A stretch of 64,000 nt of DNA from Paenibacillus validus NBRC 15382 (GCF_004000985.1 NZ_BIMH01000025.1:1-64000); one strand, 5' to 3'; shown: positions 51,073-62,033, numbered from the stretch's first letter. Program-made: numbers and translations. The notes: generated by a model from the sequence alone, not told the origin.

Positions 51073-53334
51073 ATGACGAAAATGGTGAAACTGCGGTCGT
51101 TACTCATTGGAGGGGGATTCACCCTCCTTTTTGCTGTTCTGGTGACCCGATTGTATTGGGTGCAGGTTGTTCAAGGCGAAGAGCTGCTCTCCAAAGCGAA
51201 GGAAAAATGGGCGATGGACAAAGAAATTCCACCTATCCGCGGCACGATAACCGACCGGAACGGCAAGGCTTTGGCGGAAGATGCGCCTTCCTACACGATC
51301 GCGTTGGAGCCGGAAACGATTATGAACAAAGGACTTGAATTGGATGTCGTCAAAGGATTGGCGGCAATCTTAAGTCCGGCTGACGATGCGGGCGCTGTGA
51401 TGGCGATGGAGGACAAGATCCGTACGCGCATCAACAAGAAGAAAGAGGACGGCAAGTATTACGCCCAGGTGGAGCTGGGGAACGATGGCTGGAAAATCGA
51501 CGCCGAAACGGCTGATAAAATTAAGAAGATGATTTCCGATTTACAGTCGAAGCTGCCCAAGAAAAACGAAAGTACGGGAATCCTGCTGCTTCCCGAGCAG
51601 AAGCGGTTTTATCCCGCCGAGACGATGGCTTCGCACCTGATCGGATATATAAACAAGGAAGATAAGCCGATTATGGGGCTGGAATTAACGCTGGATAAAT
51701 ATTTGAGAGGTTCTCCCGGTTGGTTGATTTATGAGAAAGACCGGAAGGGCGTCGAGCTGCCGGACTCGCAAAGCCGGTATCAGCCGGCTGTCAACGGGGA
51801 TGATGTGAAGTTGACCCTCGATAAAAATATTCAGTTTTATATCGAAAGCGCCTTGCAGAAGGTGAACGAGAAATTTAAGCCGAAAAGCATAACGGCGATT
51901 GCGGTCGATCCGCAAACGATGGAAATTTTAGGATTGGCGAACGTCCCGACGTTCAACCCGAACAAATATTGGGAAACGAAAGAAACGCGAGATTTTCTTA
52001 ATCATGCCGTGGCCTCCCAATATGAACCCGGTTCTACCTTCAAGCTGGTCACATTAGCGGCTACCGTAGAAGAAGGGCTGTTCAATCCGAATGAGACGTA
52101 TCAATCCGGTTCGATCAAAGTGGCCGACCGGCGTCTTCATGACCATAACATTTCAGGATGGGGGAAAATTTCGTACTTAGAAGGTTTGAAGCGTTCGAGT
52201 AACGTCGCCTTCGTTAAGCTTGGCATCGAGAAGCTCGGGCAGGACAAACTGCGCCAATATATTACCAAATTCGGCTTCGGCGCAAGGACGGGCATCGACA
52301 TTTCCGGCGAGGTGCCGGGTATCGTCAATATGCGTTACGCTCCCGATTTTGCAACGGCGACCTATGGACAAGGCTTGACCGCTACCGCCATTCAACAAAC
52401 GGCCGCCTATGCCGCCGTTGCGAACGGGGGCAAGCTGATGTGGCCTCATCTGATTAAAGAGATTACGAAGCCTGATACCGGCGAGGTTATCCAGAAGTTC
52501 GAACCGAAGGTGATCCGCGAAGTCGTATCGGAGAAGACGGCGAAGCAAGTCAGCGAATATTTGGAGCAGGTAGTCTCCGACCAGGATATTGGAACGGGAA
52601 AAAGAGCCTATATCGACGGCTACCGGATCGCCGGTAAGACAGGTACGGCCAACAAAGTGCTTCCGGGTGAAAAGGGATATGCCGAAGGGAGATGGGTCAT
52701 TTCCTTTATCGGCTACGCCCCGATTGAAAATCCGCGCATTCTTGTTACGATTATCGCCGACGAGCCGGACCTCGGCGGGGACTACCATCGCGGTGGAGAG
52801 GTTGCCGCGCCTGCGTTTCGCGAGATTGTTTCGCAATCGCTGCGTTATATGGGGCTTGCTCCGACGACGGTACAGACGCAGCCGGCGCCGGTCAGCGAGA
52901 AGACGAAAGCGCCGGACTTGACCGGCATGACGCTTGACCAAGCGAAATCTTTAATGAACAAATCGGGCGTCAGTGTGGAATCGTATGGAAAAGGCTCGAC
53001 CGTTTTGGCCCAATTGCCTGCTCCTGATACTGAAATCGGGAATTCGCAACGAATCTATGTAGTGCTGGAACAGCCTGAGCACGTATCGATCCCGAATTTA
53101 ACCGGCAAATCGCTTCGCGACGCGATGGAAGTATGCTCGCTCCTGAAAGTGCGCTGTCAATCCGTAGGAGAAGGGTATGTGGCTGCCCAAACGCTCGAAG
53201 GAACCGAGAGCGAGCGGGTGCTGACGCTGTCCCTGAAGCCATACAGCGAACTGTTGGAGACGCCGGATAACCCGGCTGAATCCCCATCGTCCGCAACCGG
53301 AAGCAAAACCGATAAGAACGCCGCCAAACGATAG
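51073..53334 (+). CDS. pbpB: Divisome transpeptidase PBP2B (FtsI-type, with PASTA domains)
   Basis: The 753-residue class B PBP has an N-terminal membrane anchor (about 12-30), a dimerisation/pedestal region (about 50-240) and a transpeptidase domain with S321 (EPGSTFK), SSN and KTGTA motifs, then two PASTA repeats (about 612-730). It crosslinks septal peptidoglycan. It follows ftsL and precedes spoVD, as in B. subtilis. The ATG at 51073 follows AGGGGGATAAG. Confidence 0.95.
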   Translation: MTKMVKLRSLLIGGGFTLLFAVLVTRLYWVQVVQGEELLSKAKEKWAMDKEIPPIRGTITDRNGKALAEDAPSYTIALEPETIMNKGLELDVVKGLAAILSPADDAGAVMAMEDKIRTRINKKKEDGKYYAQVELGNDGWKIDAETADKIKKMISDLQSKLPKKNESTGILLLPEQKRFYPAETMASHLIGYINKEDKPIMGLELTLDKYLRGSPGWLIYEKDRKGVELPDSQSRYQPAVNGDDVKLTLDKNIQFYIESALQKVNEKFKPKSITAIAVDPQTMEILGLANVPTFNPNKYWETKETRDFLNHAVASQYEPGSTFKLVTLAATVEEGLFNPNETYQSGSIKVADRRLHDHNISGWGKISYLEGLKRSSNVAFVKLGIEKLGQDKLRQYITKFGFGARTGIDISGEVPGIVNMRYAPDFATATYGQGLTATAIQQTAAYAAVANGGKLMWPHLIKEITKPDTGEVIQKFEPKVIREVVSEKTAKQVSEYLEQVVSDQDIGTGKRAYIDGYRIAGKTGTANKVLPGEKGYAEGRWVISFIGYAPIENPRILVTIIADEPDLGGDYHRGGEVAAPAFREIVSQSLRYMGLAPTTVQTQPAPVSEKTKAPDLTGMTLDQAKSLMNKSGVSVESYGKGSTVLAQLPAPDTEIGNSQRIYVVLEQPEHVSIPNLTGKSLRDAMEVCSLLKVRCQSVGEGYVAAQTLEGTESERVLTLSLKPYSELLETPDNPAESPSSATGSKTDKNAAKR

Positions 53335-53410
53335 CTTGTTCTAACCCCGGGTTGTCCTGAATAGGGATGATATGAAACCATTCTTGATTCAGGAGGGGGA
53401 AGGAGCGGGC

Positions 53411-55360
53411 ATGCGGGCATCGAATGTAACGGTTCGCCGACGATTATTCGCCGCACTGATAATAGGAACGATTTTGTTCTTCGCGCTGGTGGTGCGGCTC
53501 GCGTACGTGCAAATATGGATGGGGCCGAGGCTGTCGAAAGAAGCCGAGGAATCTTGGCGAAGAAACATCGAGGTTACGGCTAAACGGGGAGAGCTGCTTG
53601 ACCGGAATGGCGTACAGCTGGCCTACAATATAAGCACGCCGACGGTCATGGCCATTCCTGTCCAGATCAAAGATCCGCAGATGACGGCGGCCAAGCTGGC
53701 GGCGGCGCTCGACCTCAGCGAAGCGGAAGTTTACAAACAAATTACAGTACGCAAATCTCAAGCTTATATCAAGCCCGGCGGCCGCAAAATTTCGCAGGAA
53801 AAAGCGCAGGAAATCCGCAATATGCAGCTGCCGGGCATTGTTGTCACCGAAGACAACAAACGGTATTATCCGTTCGGCGGATTGGCCGCACATGTGCTCG
53901 GTTTTACCGGAATTGATAATCAAGGCTTGACGGGCATAGAATTGAAGTATGATAAATTGCTCACGGGTCTCAATGGCGGCATTTCGTATTTGGCGCAAGC
54001 CAACGGCAAGCTGATGCCGGGATCGACCGACACGTACAAAGAGCCGATGGACGGACTCAATCTGCAGCTGACGATCGACAGCAACATTCAAGCGATCATG
54101 GAGCGGGAGCTTGATCAAGCGATGCTGAAATATCAACCGAAACACATCGTTGCGATCGCCATGGATCCGAACAACGGCGAGGTTCTTGCGATGGGGTCCC
54201 GGCCGGGTTATGAACCAAGCAACTACAAGCAATACCCGGTGGAAAGCTATAACCGCAACCTGCCGATTTGGATGACCTACGAGCCCGGATCAACCTTCAA
54301 GATCATTACGCTTGCTGCGGCCCTCCAGGAAAACAAAGTGAAGCTGACCGAAGGCTTTCACGATCCCGGCTCGATCGAGGTGGCGGGGGCGCGTCTTCGC
54401 TGCTGGAAGCGGCAAGGACACGGAAGCGAAACGTTCCAGCAGGTAGTTGAAAACTCTTGCAACCCGGGCTTCGTCGTCATGGGCCAGCGTCTGGGCACCG
54501 ACTTGCTGTTCAAGTACATCCACGACTTCGGCTTTGGCAAAAAAACCGGCATCGACCTCGGCGGCGAGGAGAACGGCATTCTGTTCAAGCCGTCCCGCGT
54601 CGGTCCGGTCGAGCTGGCGACCACCTCGTTCGGCCAAGGAGTTTCGGTGACGCCGATTCAGCAAATTACGGCCATCTCGGCGGCGATCAACGGCGGTAAG
54701 CTGTACCAACCGCATGTGGCGAGGGCCTGGTATAAGCCGGAGTCCGGCGAGATGGTGCAGAAGGTCGAGCCGACCATGGTGCGGCAGGTCATCTCCGAGG
54801 CGACGTCCAAGCAGGTGCGCGAGACGCTGGAGAGCGTCGTGGCGAACGGAACCGGACGAAACGCGTTCATCGACGGCTATCGTGTCGGAGGGAAGACGGG
54901 AACGGCGCAAAAAGTTATTAACGGACGTTATTCCGCCGACGAGCACATCGTTTCATTCATCGGCTTCGCGCCTGCGGACGATCCGAAGGTCGTCATTTAT
55001 GCGGCCGTAGACGACCCGCAAGGCATCCAGTTCGGCGGATTGATCGCAGCGCCGCTCGTGAAGAGCATGATGGAAGATACCTTGCGTTATATGAAGGTGC
55101 CTCCGCGGAAAGACCAGCTCGACCGCAAATACGTCTATGGCGACAAGCGCATCGTGGAAGTGCCGAATCTCGTCGGCATGACGGTCACCGATATTTACGA
55201 AGATTTAAATATGAATTTTCAGCTGGCCAAATCCGGTACCGGCAAGACGGTGATCAACCAGGTGCCGAAGCCGGGCACGCGTGTGGAGCAAGGCTCCACG
55301 ATTCGCATCTACTTATCCGACACGGGCGTACCGCAGGAGCCGGCGCCGCCGGCGTCTTAA
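53411..55360 (+). CDS. spoVD: Stage V sporulation protein D (spore cortex PBP)
   Basis: The 649-residue class B PBP has an N-terminal anchor (about 10-30), transpeptidase motifs S294 (EPGSTFK), SCN and KTGTA, and one C-terminal PASTA domain, matching SpoVD in length and layout. With the SEDS partner SpoVE, encoded downstream, it makes spore cortex peptidoglycan. ATG 53411 is chosen for GGGAAGGAG 6 bases upstream; an ATG at 53372 has none. Confidence 0.94.
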   Translation: MRASNVTVRRRLFAALIIGTILFFALVVRLAYVQIWMGPRLSKEAEESWRRNIEVTAKRGELLDRNGVQLAYNISTPTVMAIPVQIKDPQMTAAKLAAALDLSEAEVYKQITVRKSQAYIKPGGRKISQEKAQEIRNMQLPGIVVTEDNKRYYPFGGLAAHVLGFTGIDNQGLTGIELKYDKLLTGLNGGISYLAQANGKLMPGSTDTYKEPMDGLNLQLTIDSNIQAIMERELDQAMLKYQPKHIVAIAMDPNNGEVLAMGSRPGYEPSNYKQYPVESYNRNLPIWMTYEPGSTFKIITLAAALQENKVKLTEGFHDPGSIEVAGARLRCWKRQGHGSETFQQVVENSCNPGFVVMGQRLGTDLLFKYIHDFGFGKKTGIDLGGEENGILFKPSRVGPVELATTSFGQGVSVTPIQQITAISAAINGGKLYQPHVARAWYKPESGEMVQKVEPTMVRQVISEATSKQVRETLESVVANGTGRNAFIDGYRVGGKTGTAQKVINGRYSADEHIVSFIGFAPADDPKVVIYAAVDDPQGIQFGGLIAAPLVKSMMEDTLRYMKVPPRKDQLDRKYVYGDKRIVEVPNLVGMTVTDIYEDLNMNFQLAKSGTGKTVINQVPKPGTRVEQGSTIRIYLSDTGVPQEPAPPAS

Positions 55361-55438
55361 GCGGCCCCAGTCCCGCAATTTCATTATGAAAATTGAAAAT
55401 TGGGCTTTTCATCGGGCGTTTTTTTGTCCATAATAGAT

Positions 55439-55538
55439 ACCATGTGTGAAAATGGGATCGATCATCCGTGCGGATTTTTATTCAACGAAGAAAGGTTTAT
55501 CGAGACCATGTGTGAAAATGGAGATCGATCATCCGTGC
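55439..55538 (+). repeat. Direct duplication between spoVD and murE
   Basis: The 33-34 base unit starting ACCATGTGTGAAAATGG and ending GATCGATCATCCGTGC occurs at 55439-55471 and 55505-55538, 66 bases apart, differing by one inserted base. Each copy is followed by a T run, and similarity continues weakly on both sides. It contains the palindrome GATCGATC. Origin and role are unclear. The surrounding gap (55361-55577) also has a T7 after an imperfect hairpin near 55421-55428 that may weakly end spoVD. Confidence 0.9.
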
Positions 55539-55577
55539 TTTTTTTAACGATTTATTGACCAATGGAGGGGACGCTCG

Positions 55578-57065
55578 ATGCAGCTACAAGAACTGGCCTC
55601 CCAGCTCGTCACGAGCCGCCTGATCGGCGACGGCGCCACGGAAGTGACCGGCATGGCGACCGATTCCCGCAAGGTCAAACCGGGCGACTTGTTCATCTGC
55701 GTACCGGGTTTGACTGTGGACGGTCATGATTACGCCGCCGTCGCCGTTGAGCGGGGGGCCTCTGCGCTGGTTGCGGAACGCGATCTGCGGGCGGGCGTTC
55801 CGACGCTGCTCGTGCGCGATGCCAGAATGGCGGCGGCCGTGCTTGCGAATCACTTTTACGGGTATCCGAGCCGGGAACTGAAGCTGATCGGAGTGACGGG
55901 CACGAACGGCAAGACGACCACGACGTATATATTGGAAAGCATTTTGAGCGATCAAGGGTTTCAGACCGGTTTGATGGGCAATATTCATGTCAAGATCGGA
56001 TCGGAATACCGCGAGAATAAAGCGACGAATACGCAGGAAGCGCTGGAATTGCAGCGCATCTTGCGGGACATGGTCGAGGCCGGTACGGATTACGCGTTAA
56101 TGGAAGTTTCTTCCCACGGGCTGGATATGGGCCGGGTGAAGGGATGCCGGTTCCGCACAGGTATTTTTACCAATTTAACGCAAGATCATTTGGATTATCA
56201 CCTGACGATGGAGCAGTACCGGGATGCGAAAGGGCTTCTCTTCTCCAGACTGGGGAACGAGTATACGGAAGACCCGGCCCGCCGGCAGTTTGCTGTGCTG
56301 AATGCGGACGATGCCGCATCGGCGTATTACCGTAAAGCGACCGCCGCACAGACCATTACATACGCGATTGACGATGAGACTGCGGATGTGAGAGCGGTTG
56401 ATATCGAAATGACGGCGGGCGGGACGCGTTTTCGATTGCTGACGTTTCAGGGCGAAGCCGAGGTGCGGATGCGTCTGGTCGGGAGATTCAACATCTATAA
56501 CGCCCTGGGCGCCATCGCCGCAACATTGGCCGAAGGGATTCCGCTGCAGCGTATTGCGGACAGCATCTCGCGGATCGCTTCGGTAGAGGGGCGGATGGAG
56601 ATTGTGGACGTCGGGCAGCCTTACTTGGTGCTGGTCGATTACGCCCATACGCCGGACGGTTTGAAGAACGCGTTAGCGACGATTCGCCAGTTTGCCGAAG
56701 GAAACGTGTATTGCGTGTTCGGCTGCGGCGGTGACCGGGACCGGAAGAAGAGGCCGGTGATGGGGGCGATTGCGGCGTCTTACAGCGACTATATTTACGT
56801 GACGTCCGATAACCCGCGGACGGAAGATCCCGAGCGGATTCTGCTCGACATCGAGCCGGGTCTTCGCGAAGCGGGCTGGGATACGTCCCGGTACGAACTG
56901 ATCGCAGACCGCAAAGAAGCGATCCGCAAGGCGATTGGGCGTGCCGGGGCCAAAGACGTGGTTTTGATCGCGGGCAAAGGGCATGAAACATATCAGGAAA
57001 TTTGCGGCGTCAAACATCCGTTCGACGACCGGTTGGTGGCTCAGGAAGCGATAAGGGGACGATGA
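55578..57065 (+). CDS. murE: UDP-MurNAc-tripeptide (meso-DAP) ligase MurE
   Basis: The 495-residue Mur ligase has the ATP-binding motif GVTGTNGKTTTTY and the meso-diaminopimelate selectivity motif TSDNPRTEDP, showing a DAP-type wall. It adds meso-DAP to UDP-MurNAc-L-Ala-D-Glu. ATG 55578 follows TGGAGGGGACG. It is followed by murF after 3 bases. Confidence 0.97.
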   Translation: MQLQELASQLVTSRLIGDGATEVTGMATDSRKVKPGDLFICVPGLTVDGHDYAAVAVERGASALVAERDLRAGVPTLLVRDARMAAAVLANHFYGYPSRELKLIGVTGTNGKTTTTYILESILSDQGFQTGLMGNIHVKIGSEYRENKATNTQEALELQRILRDMVEAGTDYALMEVSSHGLDMGRVKGCRFRTGIFTNLTQDHLDYHLTMEQYRDAKGLLFSRLGNEYTEDPARRQFAVLNADDAASAYYRKATAAQTITYAIDDETADVRAVDIEMTAGGTRFRLLTFQGEAEVRMRLVGRFNIYNALGAIAATLAEGIPLQRIADSISRIASVEGRMEIVDVGQPYLVLVDYAHTPDGLKNALATIRQFAEGNVYCVFGCGGDRDRKKRPVMGAIAASYSDYIYVTSDNPRTEDPERILLDIEPGLREAGWDTSRYELIADRKEAIRKAIGRAGAKDVVLIAGKGHETYQEICGVKHPFDDRLVAQEAIRGR

Positions 57066-57068
57066 AGC

Positions 57069-58478
57069 GTGATGAAACGAACGTTGGCTGAAATCGCCGT
57101 GATGGCGGGGGGCACGTTGACGGACGAATCGTCCGGAAGCTTGATGGCGCAGGGCGTATCGAAGGATACGCGGACGCTGGCGCCAGGCAATCTGTATATA
57201 CCGTTAATCGGCGAAGCGTTCGACGGGCATCGATTCGTCGAAGCCGCTTCCCGGCAAGGAGCAGTCGGGTCGTTCTGGCAGCAGGATCGTCCGGATGCGC
57301 CCGAAGGCGTGCCGTTGATCTTGGTCGACGATACGCTGGCGGCGCTTCAGCGGCTGGCCGTTAATTACAAGCGGCAGCTTCACGTTAGAATTGTCGGCAT
57401 AACCGGAAGCAACGGCAAAACGACGACGAAAGATATGACGGCAGCCGTGCTCCAGACTTCGTTTCGGGTGCACAAAACCGGGGGGAATTATAATAACCAC
57501 ATCGGGCTGCCGCTTACGCTGCTGCAATTATCGGAGGACACGGAGATCGCCGTGCTCGAGATGGGGATGAGCGGCCGGGGCGAAATCGAGTTTCTCTCGC
57601 GGCTCGCGGAGCCGGAAATTGCCGTGATTACGAACATCGGCGAAGCGCATCTGCTGCAGCTCGGCACGCGTCAGGAAATTGCGCGCGCCAAGACGGAAAT
57701 ATTGGCCGGCCTGCTGCCGGGGGGCACACTCGTATACAATGGCGACGAGCCCTTGATCGAGGAAGTGCTGCCGGAGCTGTCCGAGCCGGGACGGATGCAG
57801 GCTCCCTCGTATGGGCGCGTTCGGTTCGGCCATGGAGCGGAGAACGATCTGTATCCATCGGACATTAGAATGGATGCGAAAGGGACGCATTACCGTATCC
57901 ATGAGGCGGGGGCGCGGGATTTTTACATTCCGCTGCTCGGCGCGCACAATGTGGTCAACTCGCTGGCCGCTTATGCCGTAGGCAGACATTTCGGTTTGGA
58001 TGCGGAGACGATTGCGCGAGGATTGGCGGGTGCGGCGGTGACCGGCATGCGGATCGAGGTGATGCATGCGCCAAGCGGGCTTACGATCTTCAACGATGCC
58101 TACAACGCGAGTCCGACAGCGATGCGCGCTGCGATTGCGCTGCTGCATGAAGCGGAAGGCTTCGAGCGCAAATTCGCCGTACTGGGCGACATGCTGGAGC
58201 TGGGCGAGAACGAAGCGGCGTTTCACAGGGAGGTTGGCGAGATGCTCGATCCTGCGAAGGTGGAGGCTGTGTTCGTGTACGGTCCGCTCGCGGTTCATAT
58301 CGCGGAAGGGGCGAGAACCCGGTTCCCGGACAACCGCGTCCGGCATTTTGAGGATAAAGAACAATTGGCGCACGAGCTCGGCCGAACGGCTGGCGCACAC
58401 GACGTCGTGCTGATCAAGGGATCGCGCGGCATGCGAATGGAGCAAGTGGCCGCCTGGGTCATGCAATTGGGGGGATAA
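57069..58478 (+). CDS. murF: UDP-MurNAc-tripeptide-D-Ala-D-Ala ligase MurF
   Basis: The 469-residue Mur ligase has [14 protein letters not shown] and the MurF-typical [13 protein letters not shown] and [12 protein letters not shown] motifs. It adds D-Ala-D-Ala. GTG 57069 gives [12 protein letters not shown], matching the family start length, with AAGGGGACG 8 bases upstream; ATG 57072 is the alternative. In B. subtilis murF is not in this cluster, whereas here it is in the ancestral dcw position. Confidence 0.96.
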   Translation: MMKRTLAEIAVMAGGTLTDESSGSLMAQGVSKDTRTLAPGNLYIPLIGEAFDGHRFVEAASRQGAVGSFWQQDRPDAPEGVPLILVDDTLAALQRLAVNYKRQLHVRIVGITGSNGKTTTKDMTAAVLQTSFRVHKTGGNYNNHIGLPLTLLQLSEDTEIAVLEMGMSGRGEIEFLSRLAEPEIAVITNIGEAHLLQLGTRQEIARAKTEILAGLLPGGTLVYNGDEPLIEEVLPELSEPGRMQAPSYGRVRFGHGAENDLYPSDIRMDAKGTHYRIHEAGARDFYIPLLGAHNVVNSLAAYAVGRHFGLDAETIARGLAGAAVTGMRIEVMHAPSGLTIFNDAYNASPTAMRAAIALLHEAEGFERKFAVLGDMLELGENEAAFHREVGEMLDPAKVEAVFVYGPLAVHIAEGARTRFPDNRVRHFEDKEQLAHELGRTAGAHDVVLIKGSRGMRMEQVAAWVMQLGG

Positions 58479-58482
58479 AGCT

Positions 58483-59445
58483 GTGGATTTCAATATCGTA
58501 ATGATCACGCTGGGGGTTGCCTTTTTACTGGCGGTGATTATGGGTCCATTATTCATACCGCTGCTGCGCCGACTGAAATTCGGCCAGCAAATTCGGACGG
58601 ACGGTCCGCAGGGACATTTGAAAAAAGCCGGAACGCCGACGATGGGCGGCATTATCATCATGCTGGCGCTGGCGCTCGCGGTCCTTCGCTTTGGCGAGAA
58701 AAATATGGAGACCGTCATTTTGCTGCTGGCGTCGTTAGGCTACGGATTCATCGGTTTTCTTGACGATTACATTAAAATTTTGTTCAAACGCTCGCTCGGC
58801 TTGACCGCAAAACAAAAACTGATCGGTCAGCTGCTCATTTCGGCGATCGTGTGCTTGCTGCTCGTACAATCCGGGCACAGCACCGATATACGCATTCCGT
58901 TCTTCGACGTATCGTTCGATCTCGGCTGGCTTTATTTTCCCTTTATCGTCTTTCTTATGCTCGGCACGTCCAATGCGGTCAACTTTACCGACGGTCTGGA
59001 CGGGTTGCTTGCCGGCACGAGCGCGATTGCGTTCGGCGCTTATGCGATAATCGCCCTGAACAACACGCAGCCGAACGTCGCCATCTTCTCGGCGGCCATG
59101 GTCGGCGCGGTGCTCGGGTTTCTCGTGTTCAACGCGCATCCGGCGAAGGTGTTTATGGGGGATACCGGCTCGCTCGGCATTGGCGGAGGGCTGGTTGCAG
59201 TGGCGATCCTGACGAAAGCCGAAATATTGCTTGCGCTGATCGGCGGCGTGTTCCTGACGGAAATTTTGTCGGTCGTTATCCAGGTCGTATCCTTCAAGAC
59301 AAGGGGCAAGCGTGTGTTTAAAATGAGCCCAATTCATCATCACTTTGAATTGGTGGGCTGGTCGGAGTGGCGCGTCGTCATATCTTTCTGGACGGCGGGT
59401 CTGATCTTGGCGGGTCTTGGACTATATATTAACGAGGTGTTATAA
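58483..59445 (+). CDS. mraY: Phospho-MurNAc-pentapeptide transferase MraY
   Basis: The 320-residue membrane enzyme has ten helices and the motifs [30 protein letters not shown] and [10 protein letters not shown]. It transfers phospho-MurNAc-pentapeptide to undecaprenyl phosphate, making lipid I. GTG 58483 follows GGGGGATAA, 4 bases after the murF stop. Confidence 0.97.
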   Translation: MDFNIVMITLGVAFLLAVIMGPLFIPLLRRLKFGQQIRTDGPQGHLKKAGTPTMGGIIIMLALALAVLRFGEKNMETVILLLASLGYGFIGFLDDYIKILFKRSLGLTAKQKLIGQLLISAIVCLLLVQSGHSTDIRIPFFDVSFDLGWLYFPFIVFLMLGTSNAVNFTDGLDGLLAGTSAIAFGAYAIIALNNTQPNVAIFSAAMVGAVLGFLVFNAHPAKVFMGDTGSLGIGGGLVAVAILTKAEILLALIGGVFLTEILSVVIQVVSFKTRGKRVFKMSPIHHHFELVGWSEWRVVISFWTAGLILAGLGLYINEVL

Positions 59446-59447
59446 GG

Positions 59448-60872
59448 ATGGAGCATCCTGCAAATTACCGCGGCCGCCAGGTCGTCGTCTTGGGTCTGGC
59501 GCGCAGCGGGGTCGCGGTCGCGAAATGGTTTCACGAAGCCGGCGCGAACGTGACGGTCAACGATAGGAAAGAACGAGAACTATGCCCTGAGGCCGACGAA
59601 CTGGAGGCTCTGGGTATTTCTGTTGTTTGCGGCGGTCATCCGGCCGGACTTGTCCACGAGGGCGTGTCGCTCGTCGTGAAAAATCCAGGAATCCCCTATA
59701 GCGTGGAGCCGATTCGCCGTGCGGATGAGCTCGGCATTGAAACGGTCACCGAAGTGGAGGTGGCGTACTACCTATGCCAAGCTCCGATCATCGGCATTAC
59801 CGGCTCAAACGGCAAGACGACGACGACGACATGGACCGGTCTGATGCTGGAGGCGGGCGGGCTGAAGCCTATCGTCGCCGGGAATATCGGGCGGGCCTTA
59901 ACCGAAGCTGCGCTCGAAGCGGCGGAGGATAACCGGATGGTCGTGGAATTGAGCAGCTTTCAGCTGAAAGGCACGAGCAGCTTCCGGCCATCGATAGCCT
60001 GCTTGTTGAATGTGTATGAAACGCATCTTGATTATCATGGAACGATGAACGACTACGTTGTTTCGAAGATGAAGCTGTTCGCCAATCAAACGGAAGCCGA
60101 TACGGCCGTCTTGAACTGGGACGATCCGGTTTGCCGCCAAACGGCGGCAAAGGTGCGTTCCCGCGTACTGCCGTTTTCCGTACGGGAGGAGCTGCCTTAC
60201 GGGCTGTTCGTGAAGCCGAGCTTGAAGGAGGCGAAGGAGCGGCAAGTGACGGCCCTGTTAACGTACAGGGATGAAAAGGAGACCGAGCATACCATCCTGC
60301 CGGTCAGCGAACTCGGCATTCCCGGCAGCCATAACGTGGAGAATGCGCTCGCAGCGAGCGCGATGGCCATCGCTTCAGGCGTAGCTATCGAGACGATTGC
60401 CCGTGTGCTGCGCGAATTCAGGGGCGTTGAGCATCGCCTCGAATACGTGCGAACTAAGGACGGCGTCTTGTTTTATAATGATTCGAAAGCCACGAACCCG
60501 ACGGCGACGATCAAGACGATCGAGTCGTTCGGTCAAGATATCGTCCTCGTGGCGGGCGGGCTGGACCGGGGCTCCGACTACATGGAGCTGCTTCCCGCGT
60601 TCCAGCGGCAGGTGAAAGGACTCGTCGCCATCGGCGAAACGAAAGAAAAAATTGTCCGTGTCGCCAAGCTCGCAGGCATGAGCCGTCTGAAAACCGTCGA
60701 TACTGCTGCTAGCGGGTTGCAGGATACGGTGACGGATGCGGTGCGGGAAGCGTTCGCGCTCGCGAAGCCGGGCGACGTCGTGCTGTTATCGCCGGCGTGC
60801 GCCAGCTGGGACATGTTTCCTTCCTATGAGGAAAGGGGAAGAATGTTTAAGCAGTCCGTGCATAACCTTTAA
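59448..60872 (+). CDS. murD: UDP-MurNAc-L-Ala-D-Glu ligase MurD
   Basis: The 474-residue Mur ligase has VLGLARSGVAVAKWF at the N-terminus, the P-loop [14 protein letters not shown], and the C-terminal FYNDSKATNPTATI and LSPACASWDMF motifs. It adds D-Glu to UDP-MurNAc-L-Ala. ATG 59448 follows GAGGTGTTATAAGG, two bases after mraY. Confidence 0.97.
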   Translation: MEHPANYRGRQVVVLGLARSGVAVAKWFHEAGANVTVNDRKERELCPEADELEALGISVVCGGHPAGLVHEGVSLVVKNPGIPYSVEPIRRADELGIETVTEVEVAYYLCQAPIIGITGSNGKTTTTTWTGLMLEAGGLKPIVAGNIGRALTEAALEAAEDNRMVVELSSFQLKGTSSFRPSIACLLNVYETHLDYHGTMNDYVVSKMKLFANQTEADTAVLNWDDPVCRQTAAKVRSRVLPFSVREELPYGLFVKPSLKEAKERQVTALLTYRDEKETEHTILPVSELGIPGSHNVENALAASAMAIASGVAIETIARVLREFRGVEHRLEYVRTKDGVLFYNDSKATNPTATIKTIESFGQDIVLVAGGLDRGSDYMELLPAFQRQVKGLVAIGETKEKIVRVAKLAGMSRLKTVDTAASGLQDTVTDAVREAFALAKPGDVVLLSPACASWDMFPSYEERGRMFKQSVHNL

Positions 60873-60926
60873 ACAGGAGGATGACAAGCCGCCTCCTAAA
60901 TTTTTAAGGTTAGAGGTGTGGTCGCA

Positions 60927-62024
60927 ATGGTCAAAGCACGGTCGGCTCCGGATATGTACTTGCTCGGCTCTACGCTGCTTCTGCTTGTCATCGGCGTTAT
61001 TATGGTATACAGCGCCAGTGCGGTGCTGGCGTTTCGCGAATTCGGCGATGCGTTCTACTACTTGAAACGTCAGGCGCTGTTTGCGGCGCTCGGCGTTATC
61101 GCCATGTTTTTTATGATGAATACCGACTATTGGATTTGGAAGAGGTACGCCAAACCGGCGCTGATCGTCTGCTTCGTGCTGCTTGTCGCTGTCTTGATTC
61201 CGGGCATCGGGGTCGTTCGCGGCGGCGCCCGCAGCTGGCTCGGCATCGGGTCGTTCGGCATCCAGCCTTCCGAATTTATGAAGATGGGCATGATCATCTA
61301 TTTATCCAAATGGCTGTCCGAGCAGAAGAACCCGATCACGGCGTTTACAAAAGGACTGCTGCCGCCCCTCGCTTTAGTCGGACTGGCTTTCGGGATCATT
61401 ATGCTCCAGCCGGACCTTGGGACCGGCGCGGTGCTTGTCGGCGCTACACTGCTCATTATTTATACGGCGGGCGCGCGATTGCAGCACTTGTCGTATTTAG
61501 GGTTGATCGGGGTGGCGGGATTCATCGGCCTCGTGATAGCGGCCCCTTACCGGTTGAAGCGGATTACGGCTTTTCTCGATCCGTGGCAGGACCCGCTCGG
61601 CGCGGGCTATCAGGCGATACAATCGCTGTATGCGATCGGACCCGGCGGGCTCGTTGGGCTCGGACTTGGGATGAGCCGGCAAAAATACAGCTATTTGCCC
61701 GAGCCGCAAACGGACTTCATCTTTTCTATCATCGCGGAGGAGCTCGGCTTTATCGGCGGTTCCTGCGTGCTCATTCTGTTTATGGTGCTGGTCTGGCGCG
61801 GCATGCGCACGGCCATTACGGCTCCCGATACGTTCGGCAGCCTGCTCGCCACCGGCATCGTCGGCATGATCGCTGTGCAAGTCATCATCAATATCGGCGT
61901 CGTCATCGGCATGTTCCCGGTCACGGGCATCACGCTGCCGCTGATCAGCGCGGGCGGTTCTTCCTTAACATTGATGCTGACCTCCATCGGCATACTGCTT
62001 AATATTTCCCGATATTCGAGGTGA
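60927..62024 (+). CDS. spoVE: SEDS glycosyltransferase SpoVE/FtsW
   Basis: The 365-residue protein has about ten helices and SEDS motifs GGARSWLGIGSFGIQPSE, the loop QYAIQSLYAIGPGGLVGLGLG-like region (61614 onward), PEPQTDFIFSII and LPLISAGGSS. It polymerises glycan strands with a class B PBP partner. Position between murD and murG is that of B. subtilis spoVE, and spoVD is nearby; it could also serve as FtsW. ATG 60927 has AGAGGTG 8 bases upstream; GTG 60918 lies within that site. Confidence 0.93.
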   Translation: MVKARSAPDMYLLGSTLLLLVIGVIMVYSASAVLAFREFGDAFYYLKRQALFAALGVIAMFFMMNTDYWIWKRYAKPALIVCFVLLVAVLIPGIGVVRGGARSWLGIGSFGIQPSEFMKMGMIIYLSKWLSEQKNPITAFTKGLLPPLALVGLAFGIIMLQPDLGTGAVLVGATLLIIYTAGARLQHLSYLGLIGVAGFIGLVIAAPYRLKRITAFLDPWQDPLGAGYQAIQSLYAIGPGGLVGLGLGMSRQKYSYLPEPQTDFIFSIIAEELGFIGGSCVLILFMVLVWRGMRTAITAPDTFGSLLATGIVGMIAVQVIINIGVVIGMFPVTGITLPLISAGGSSLTLMLTSIGILLNISRYSR

Positions 62025-62033
62025 GTTTCGCAT

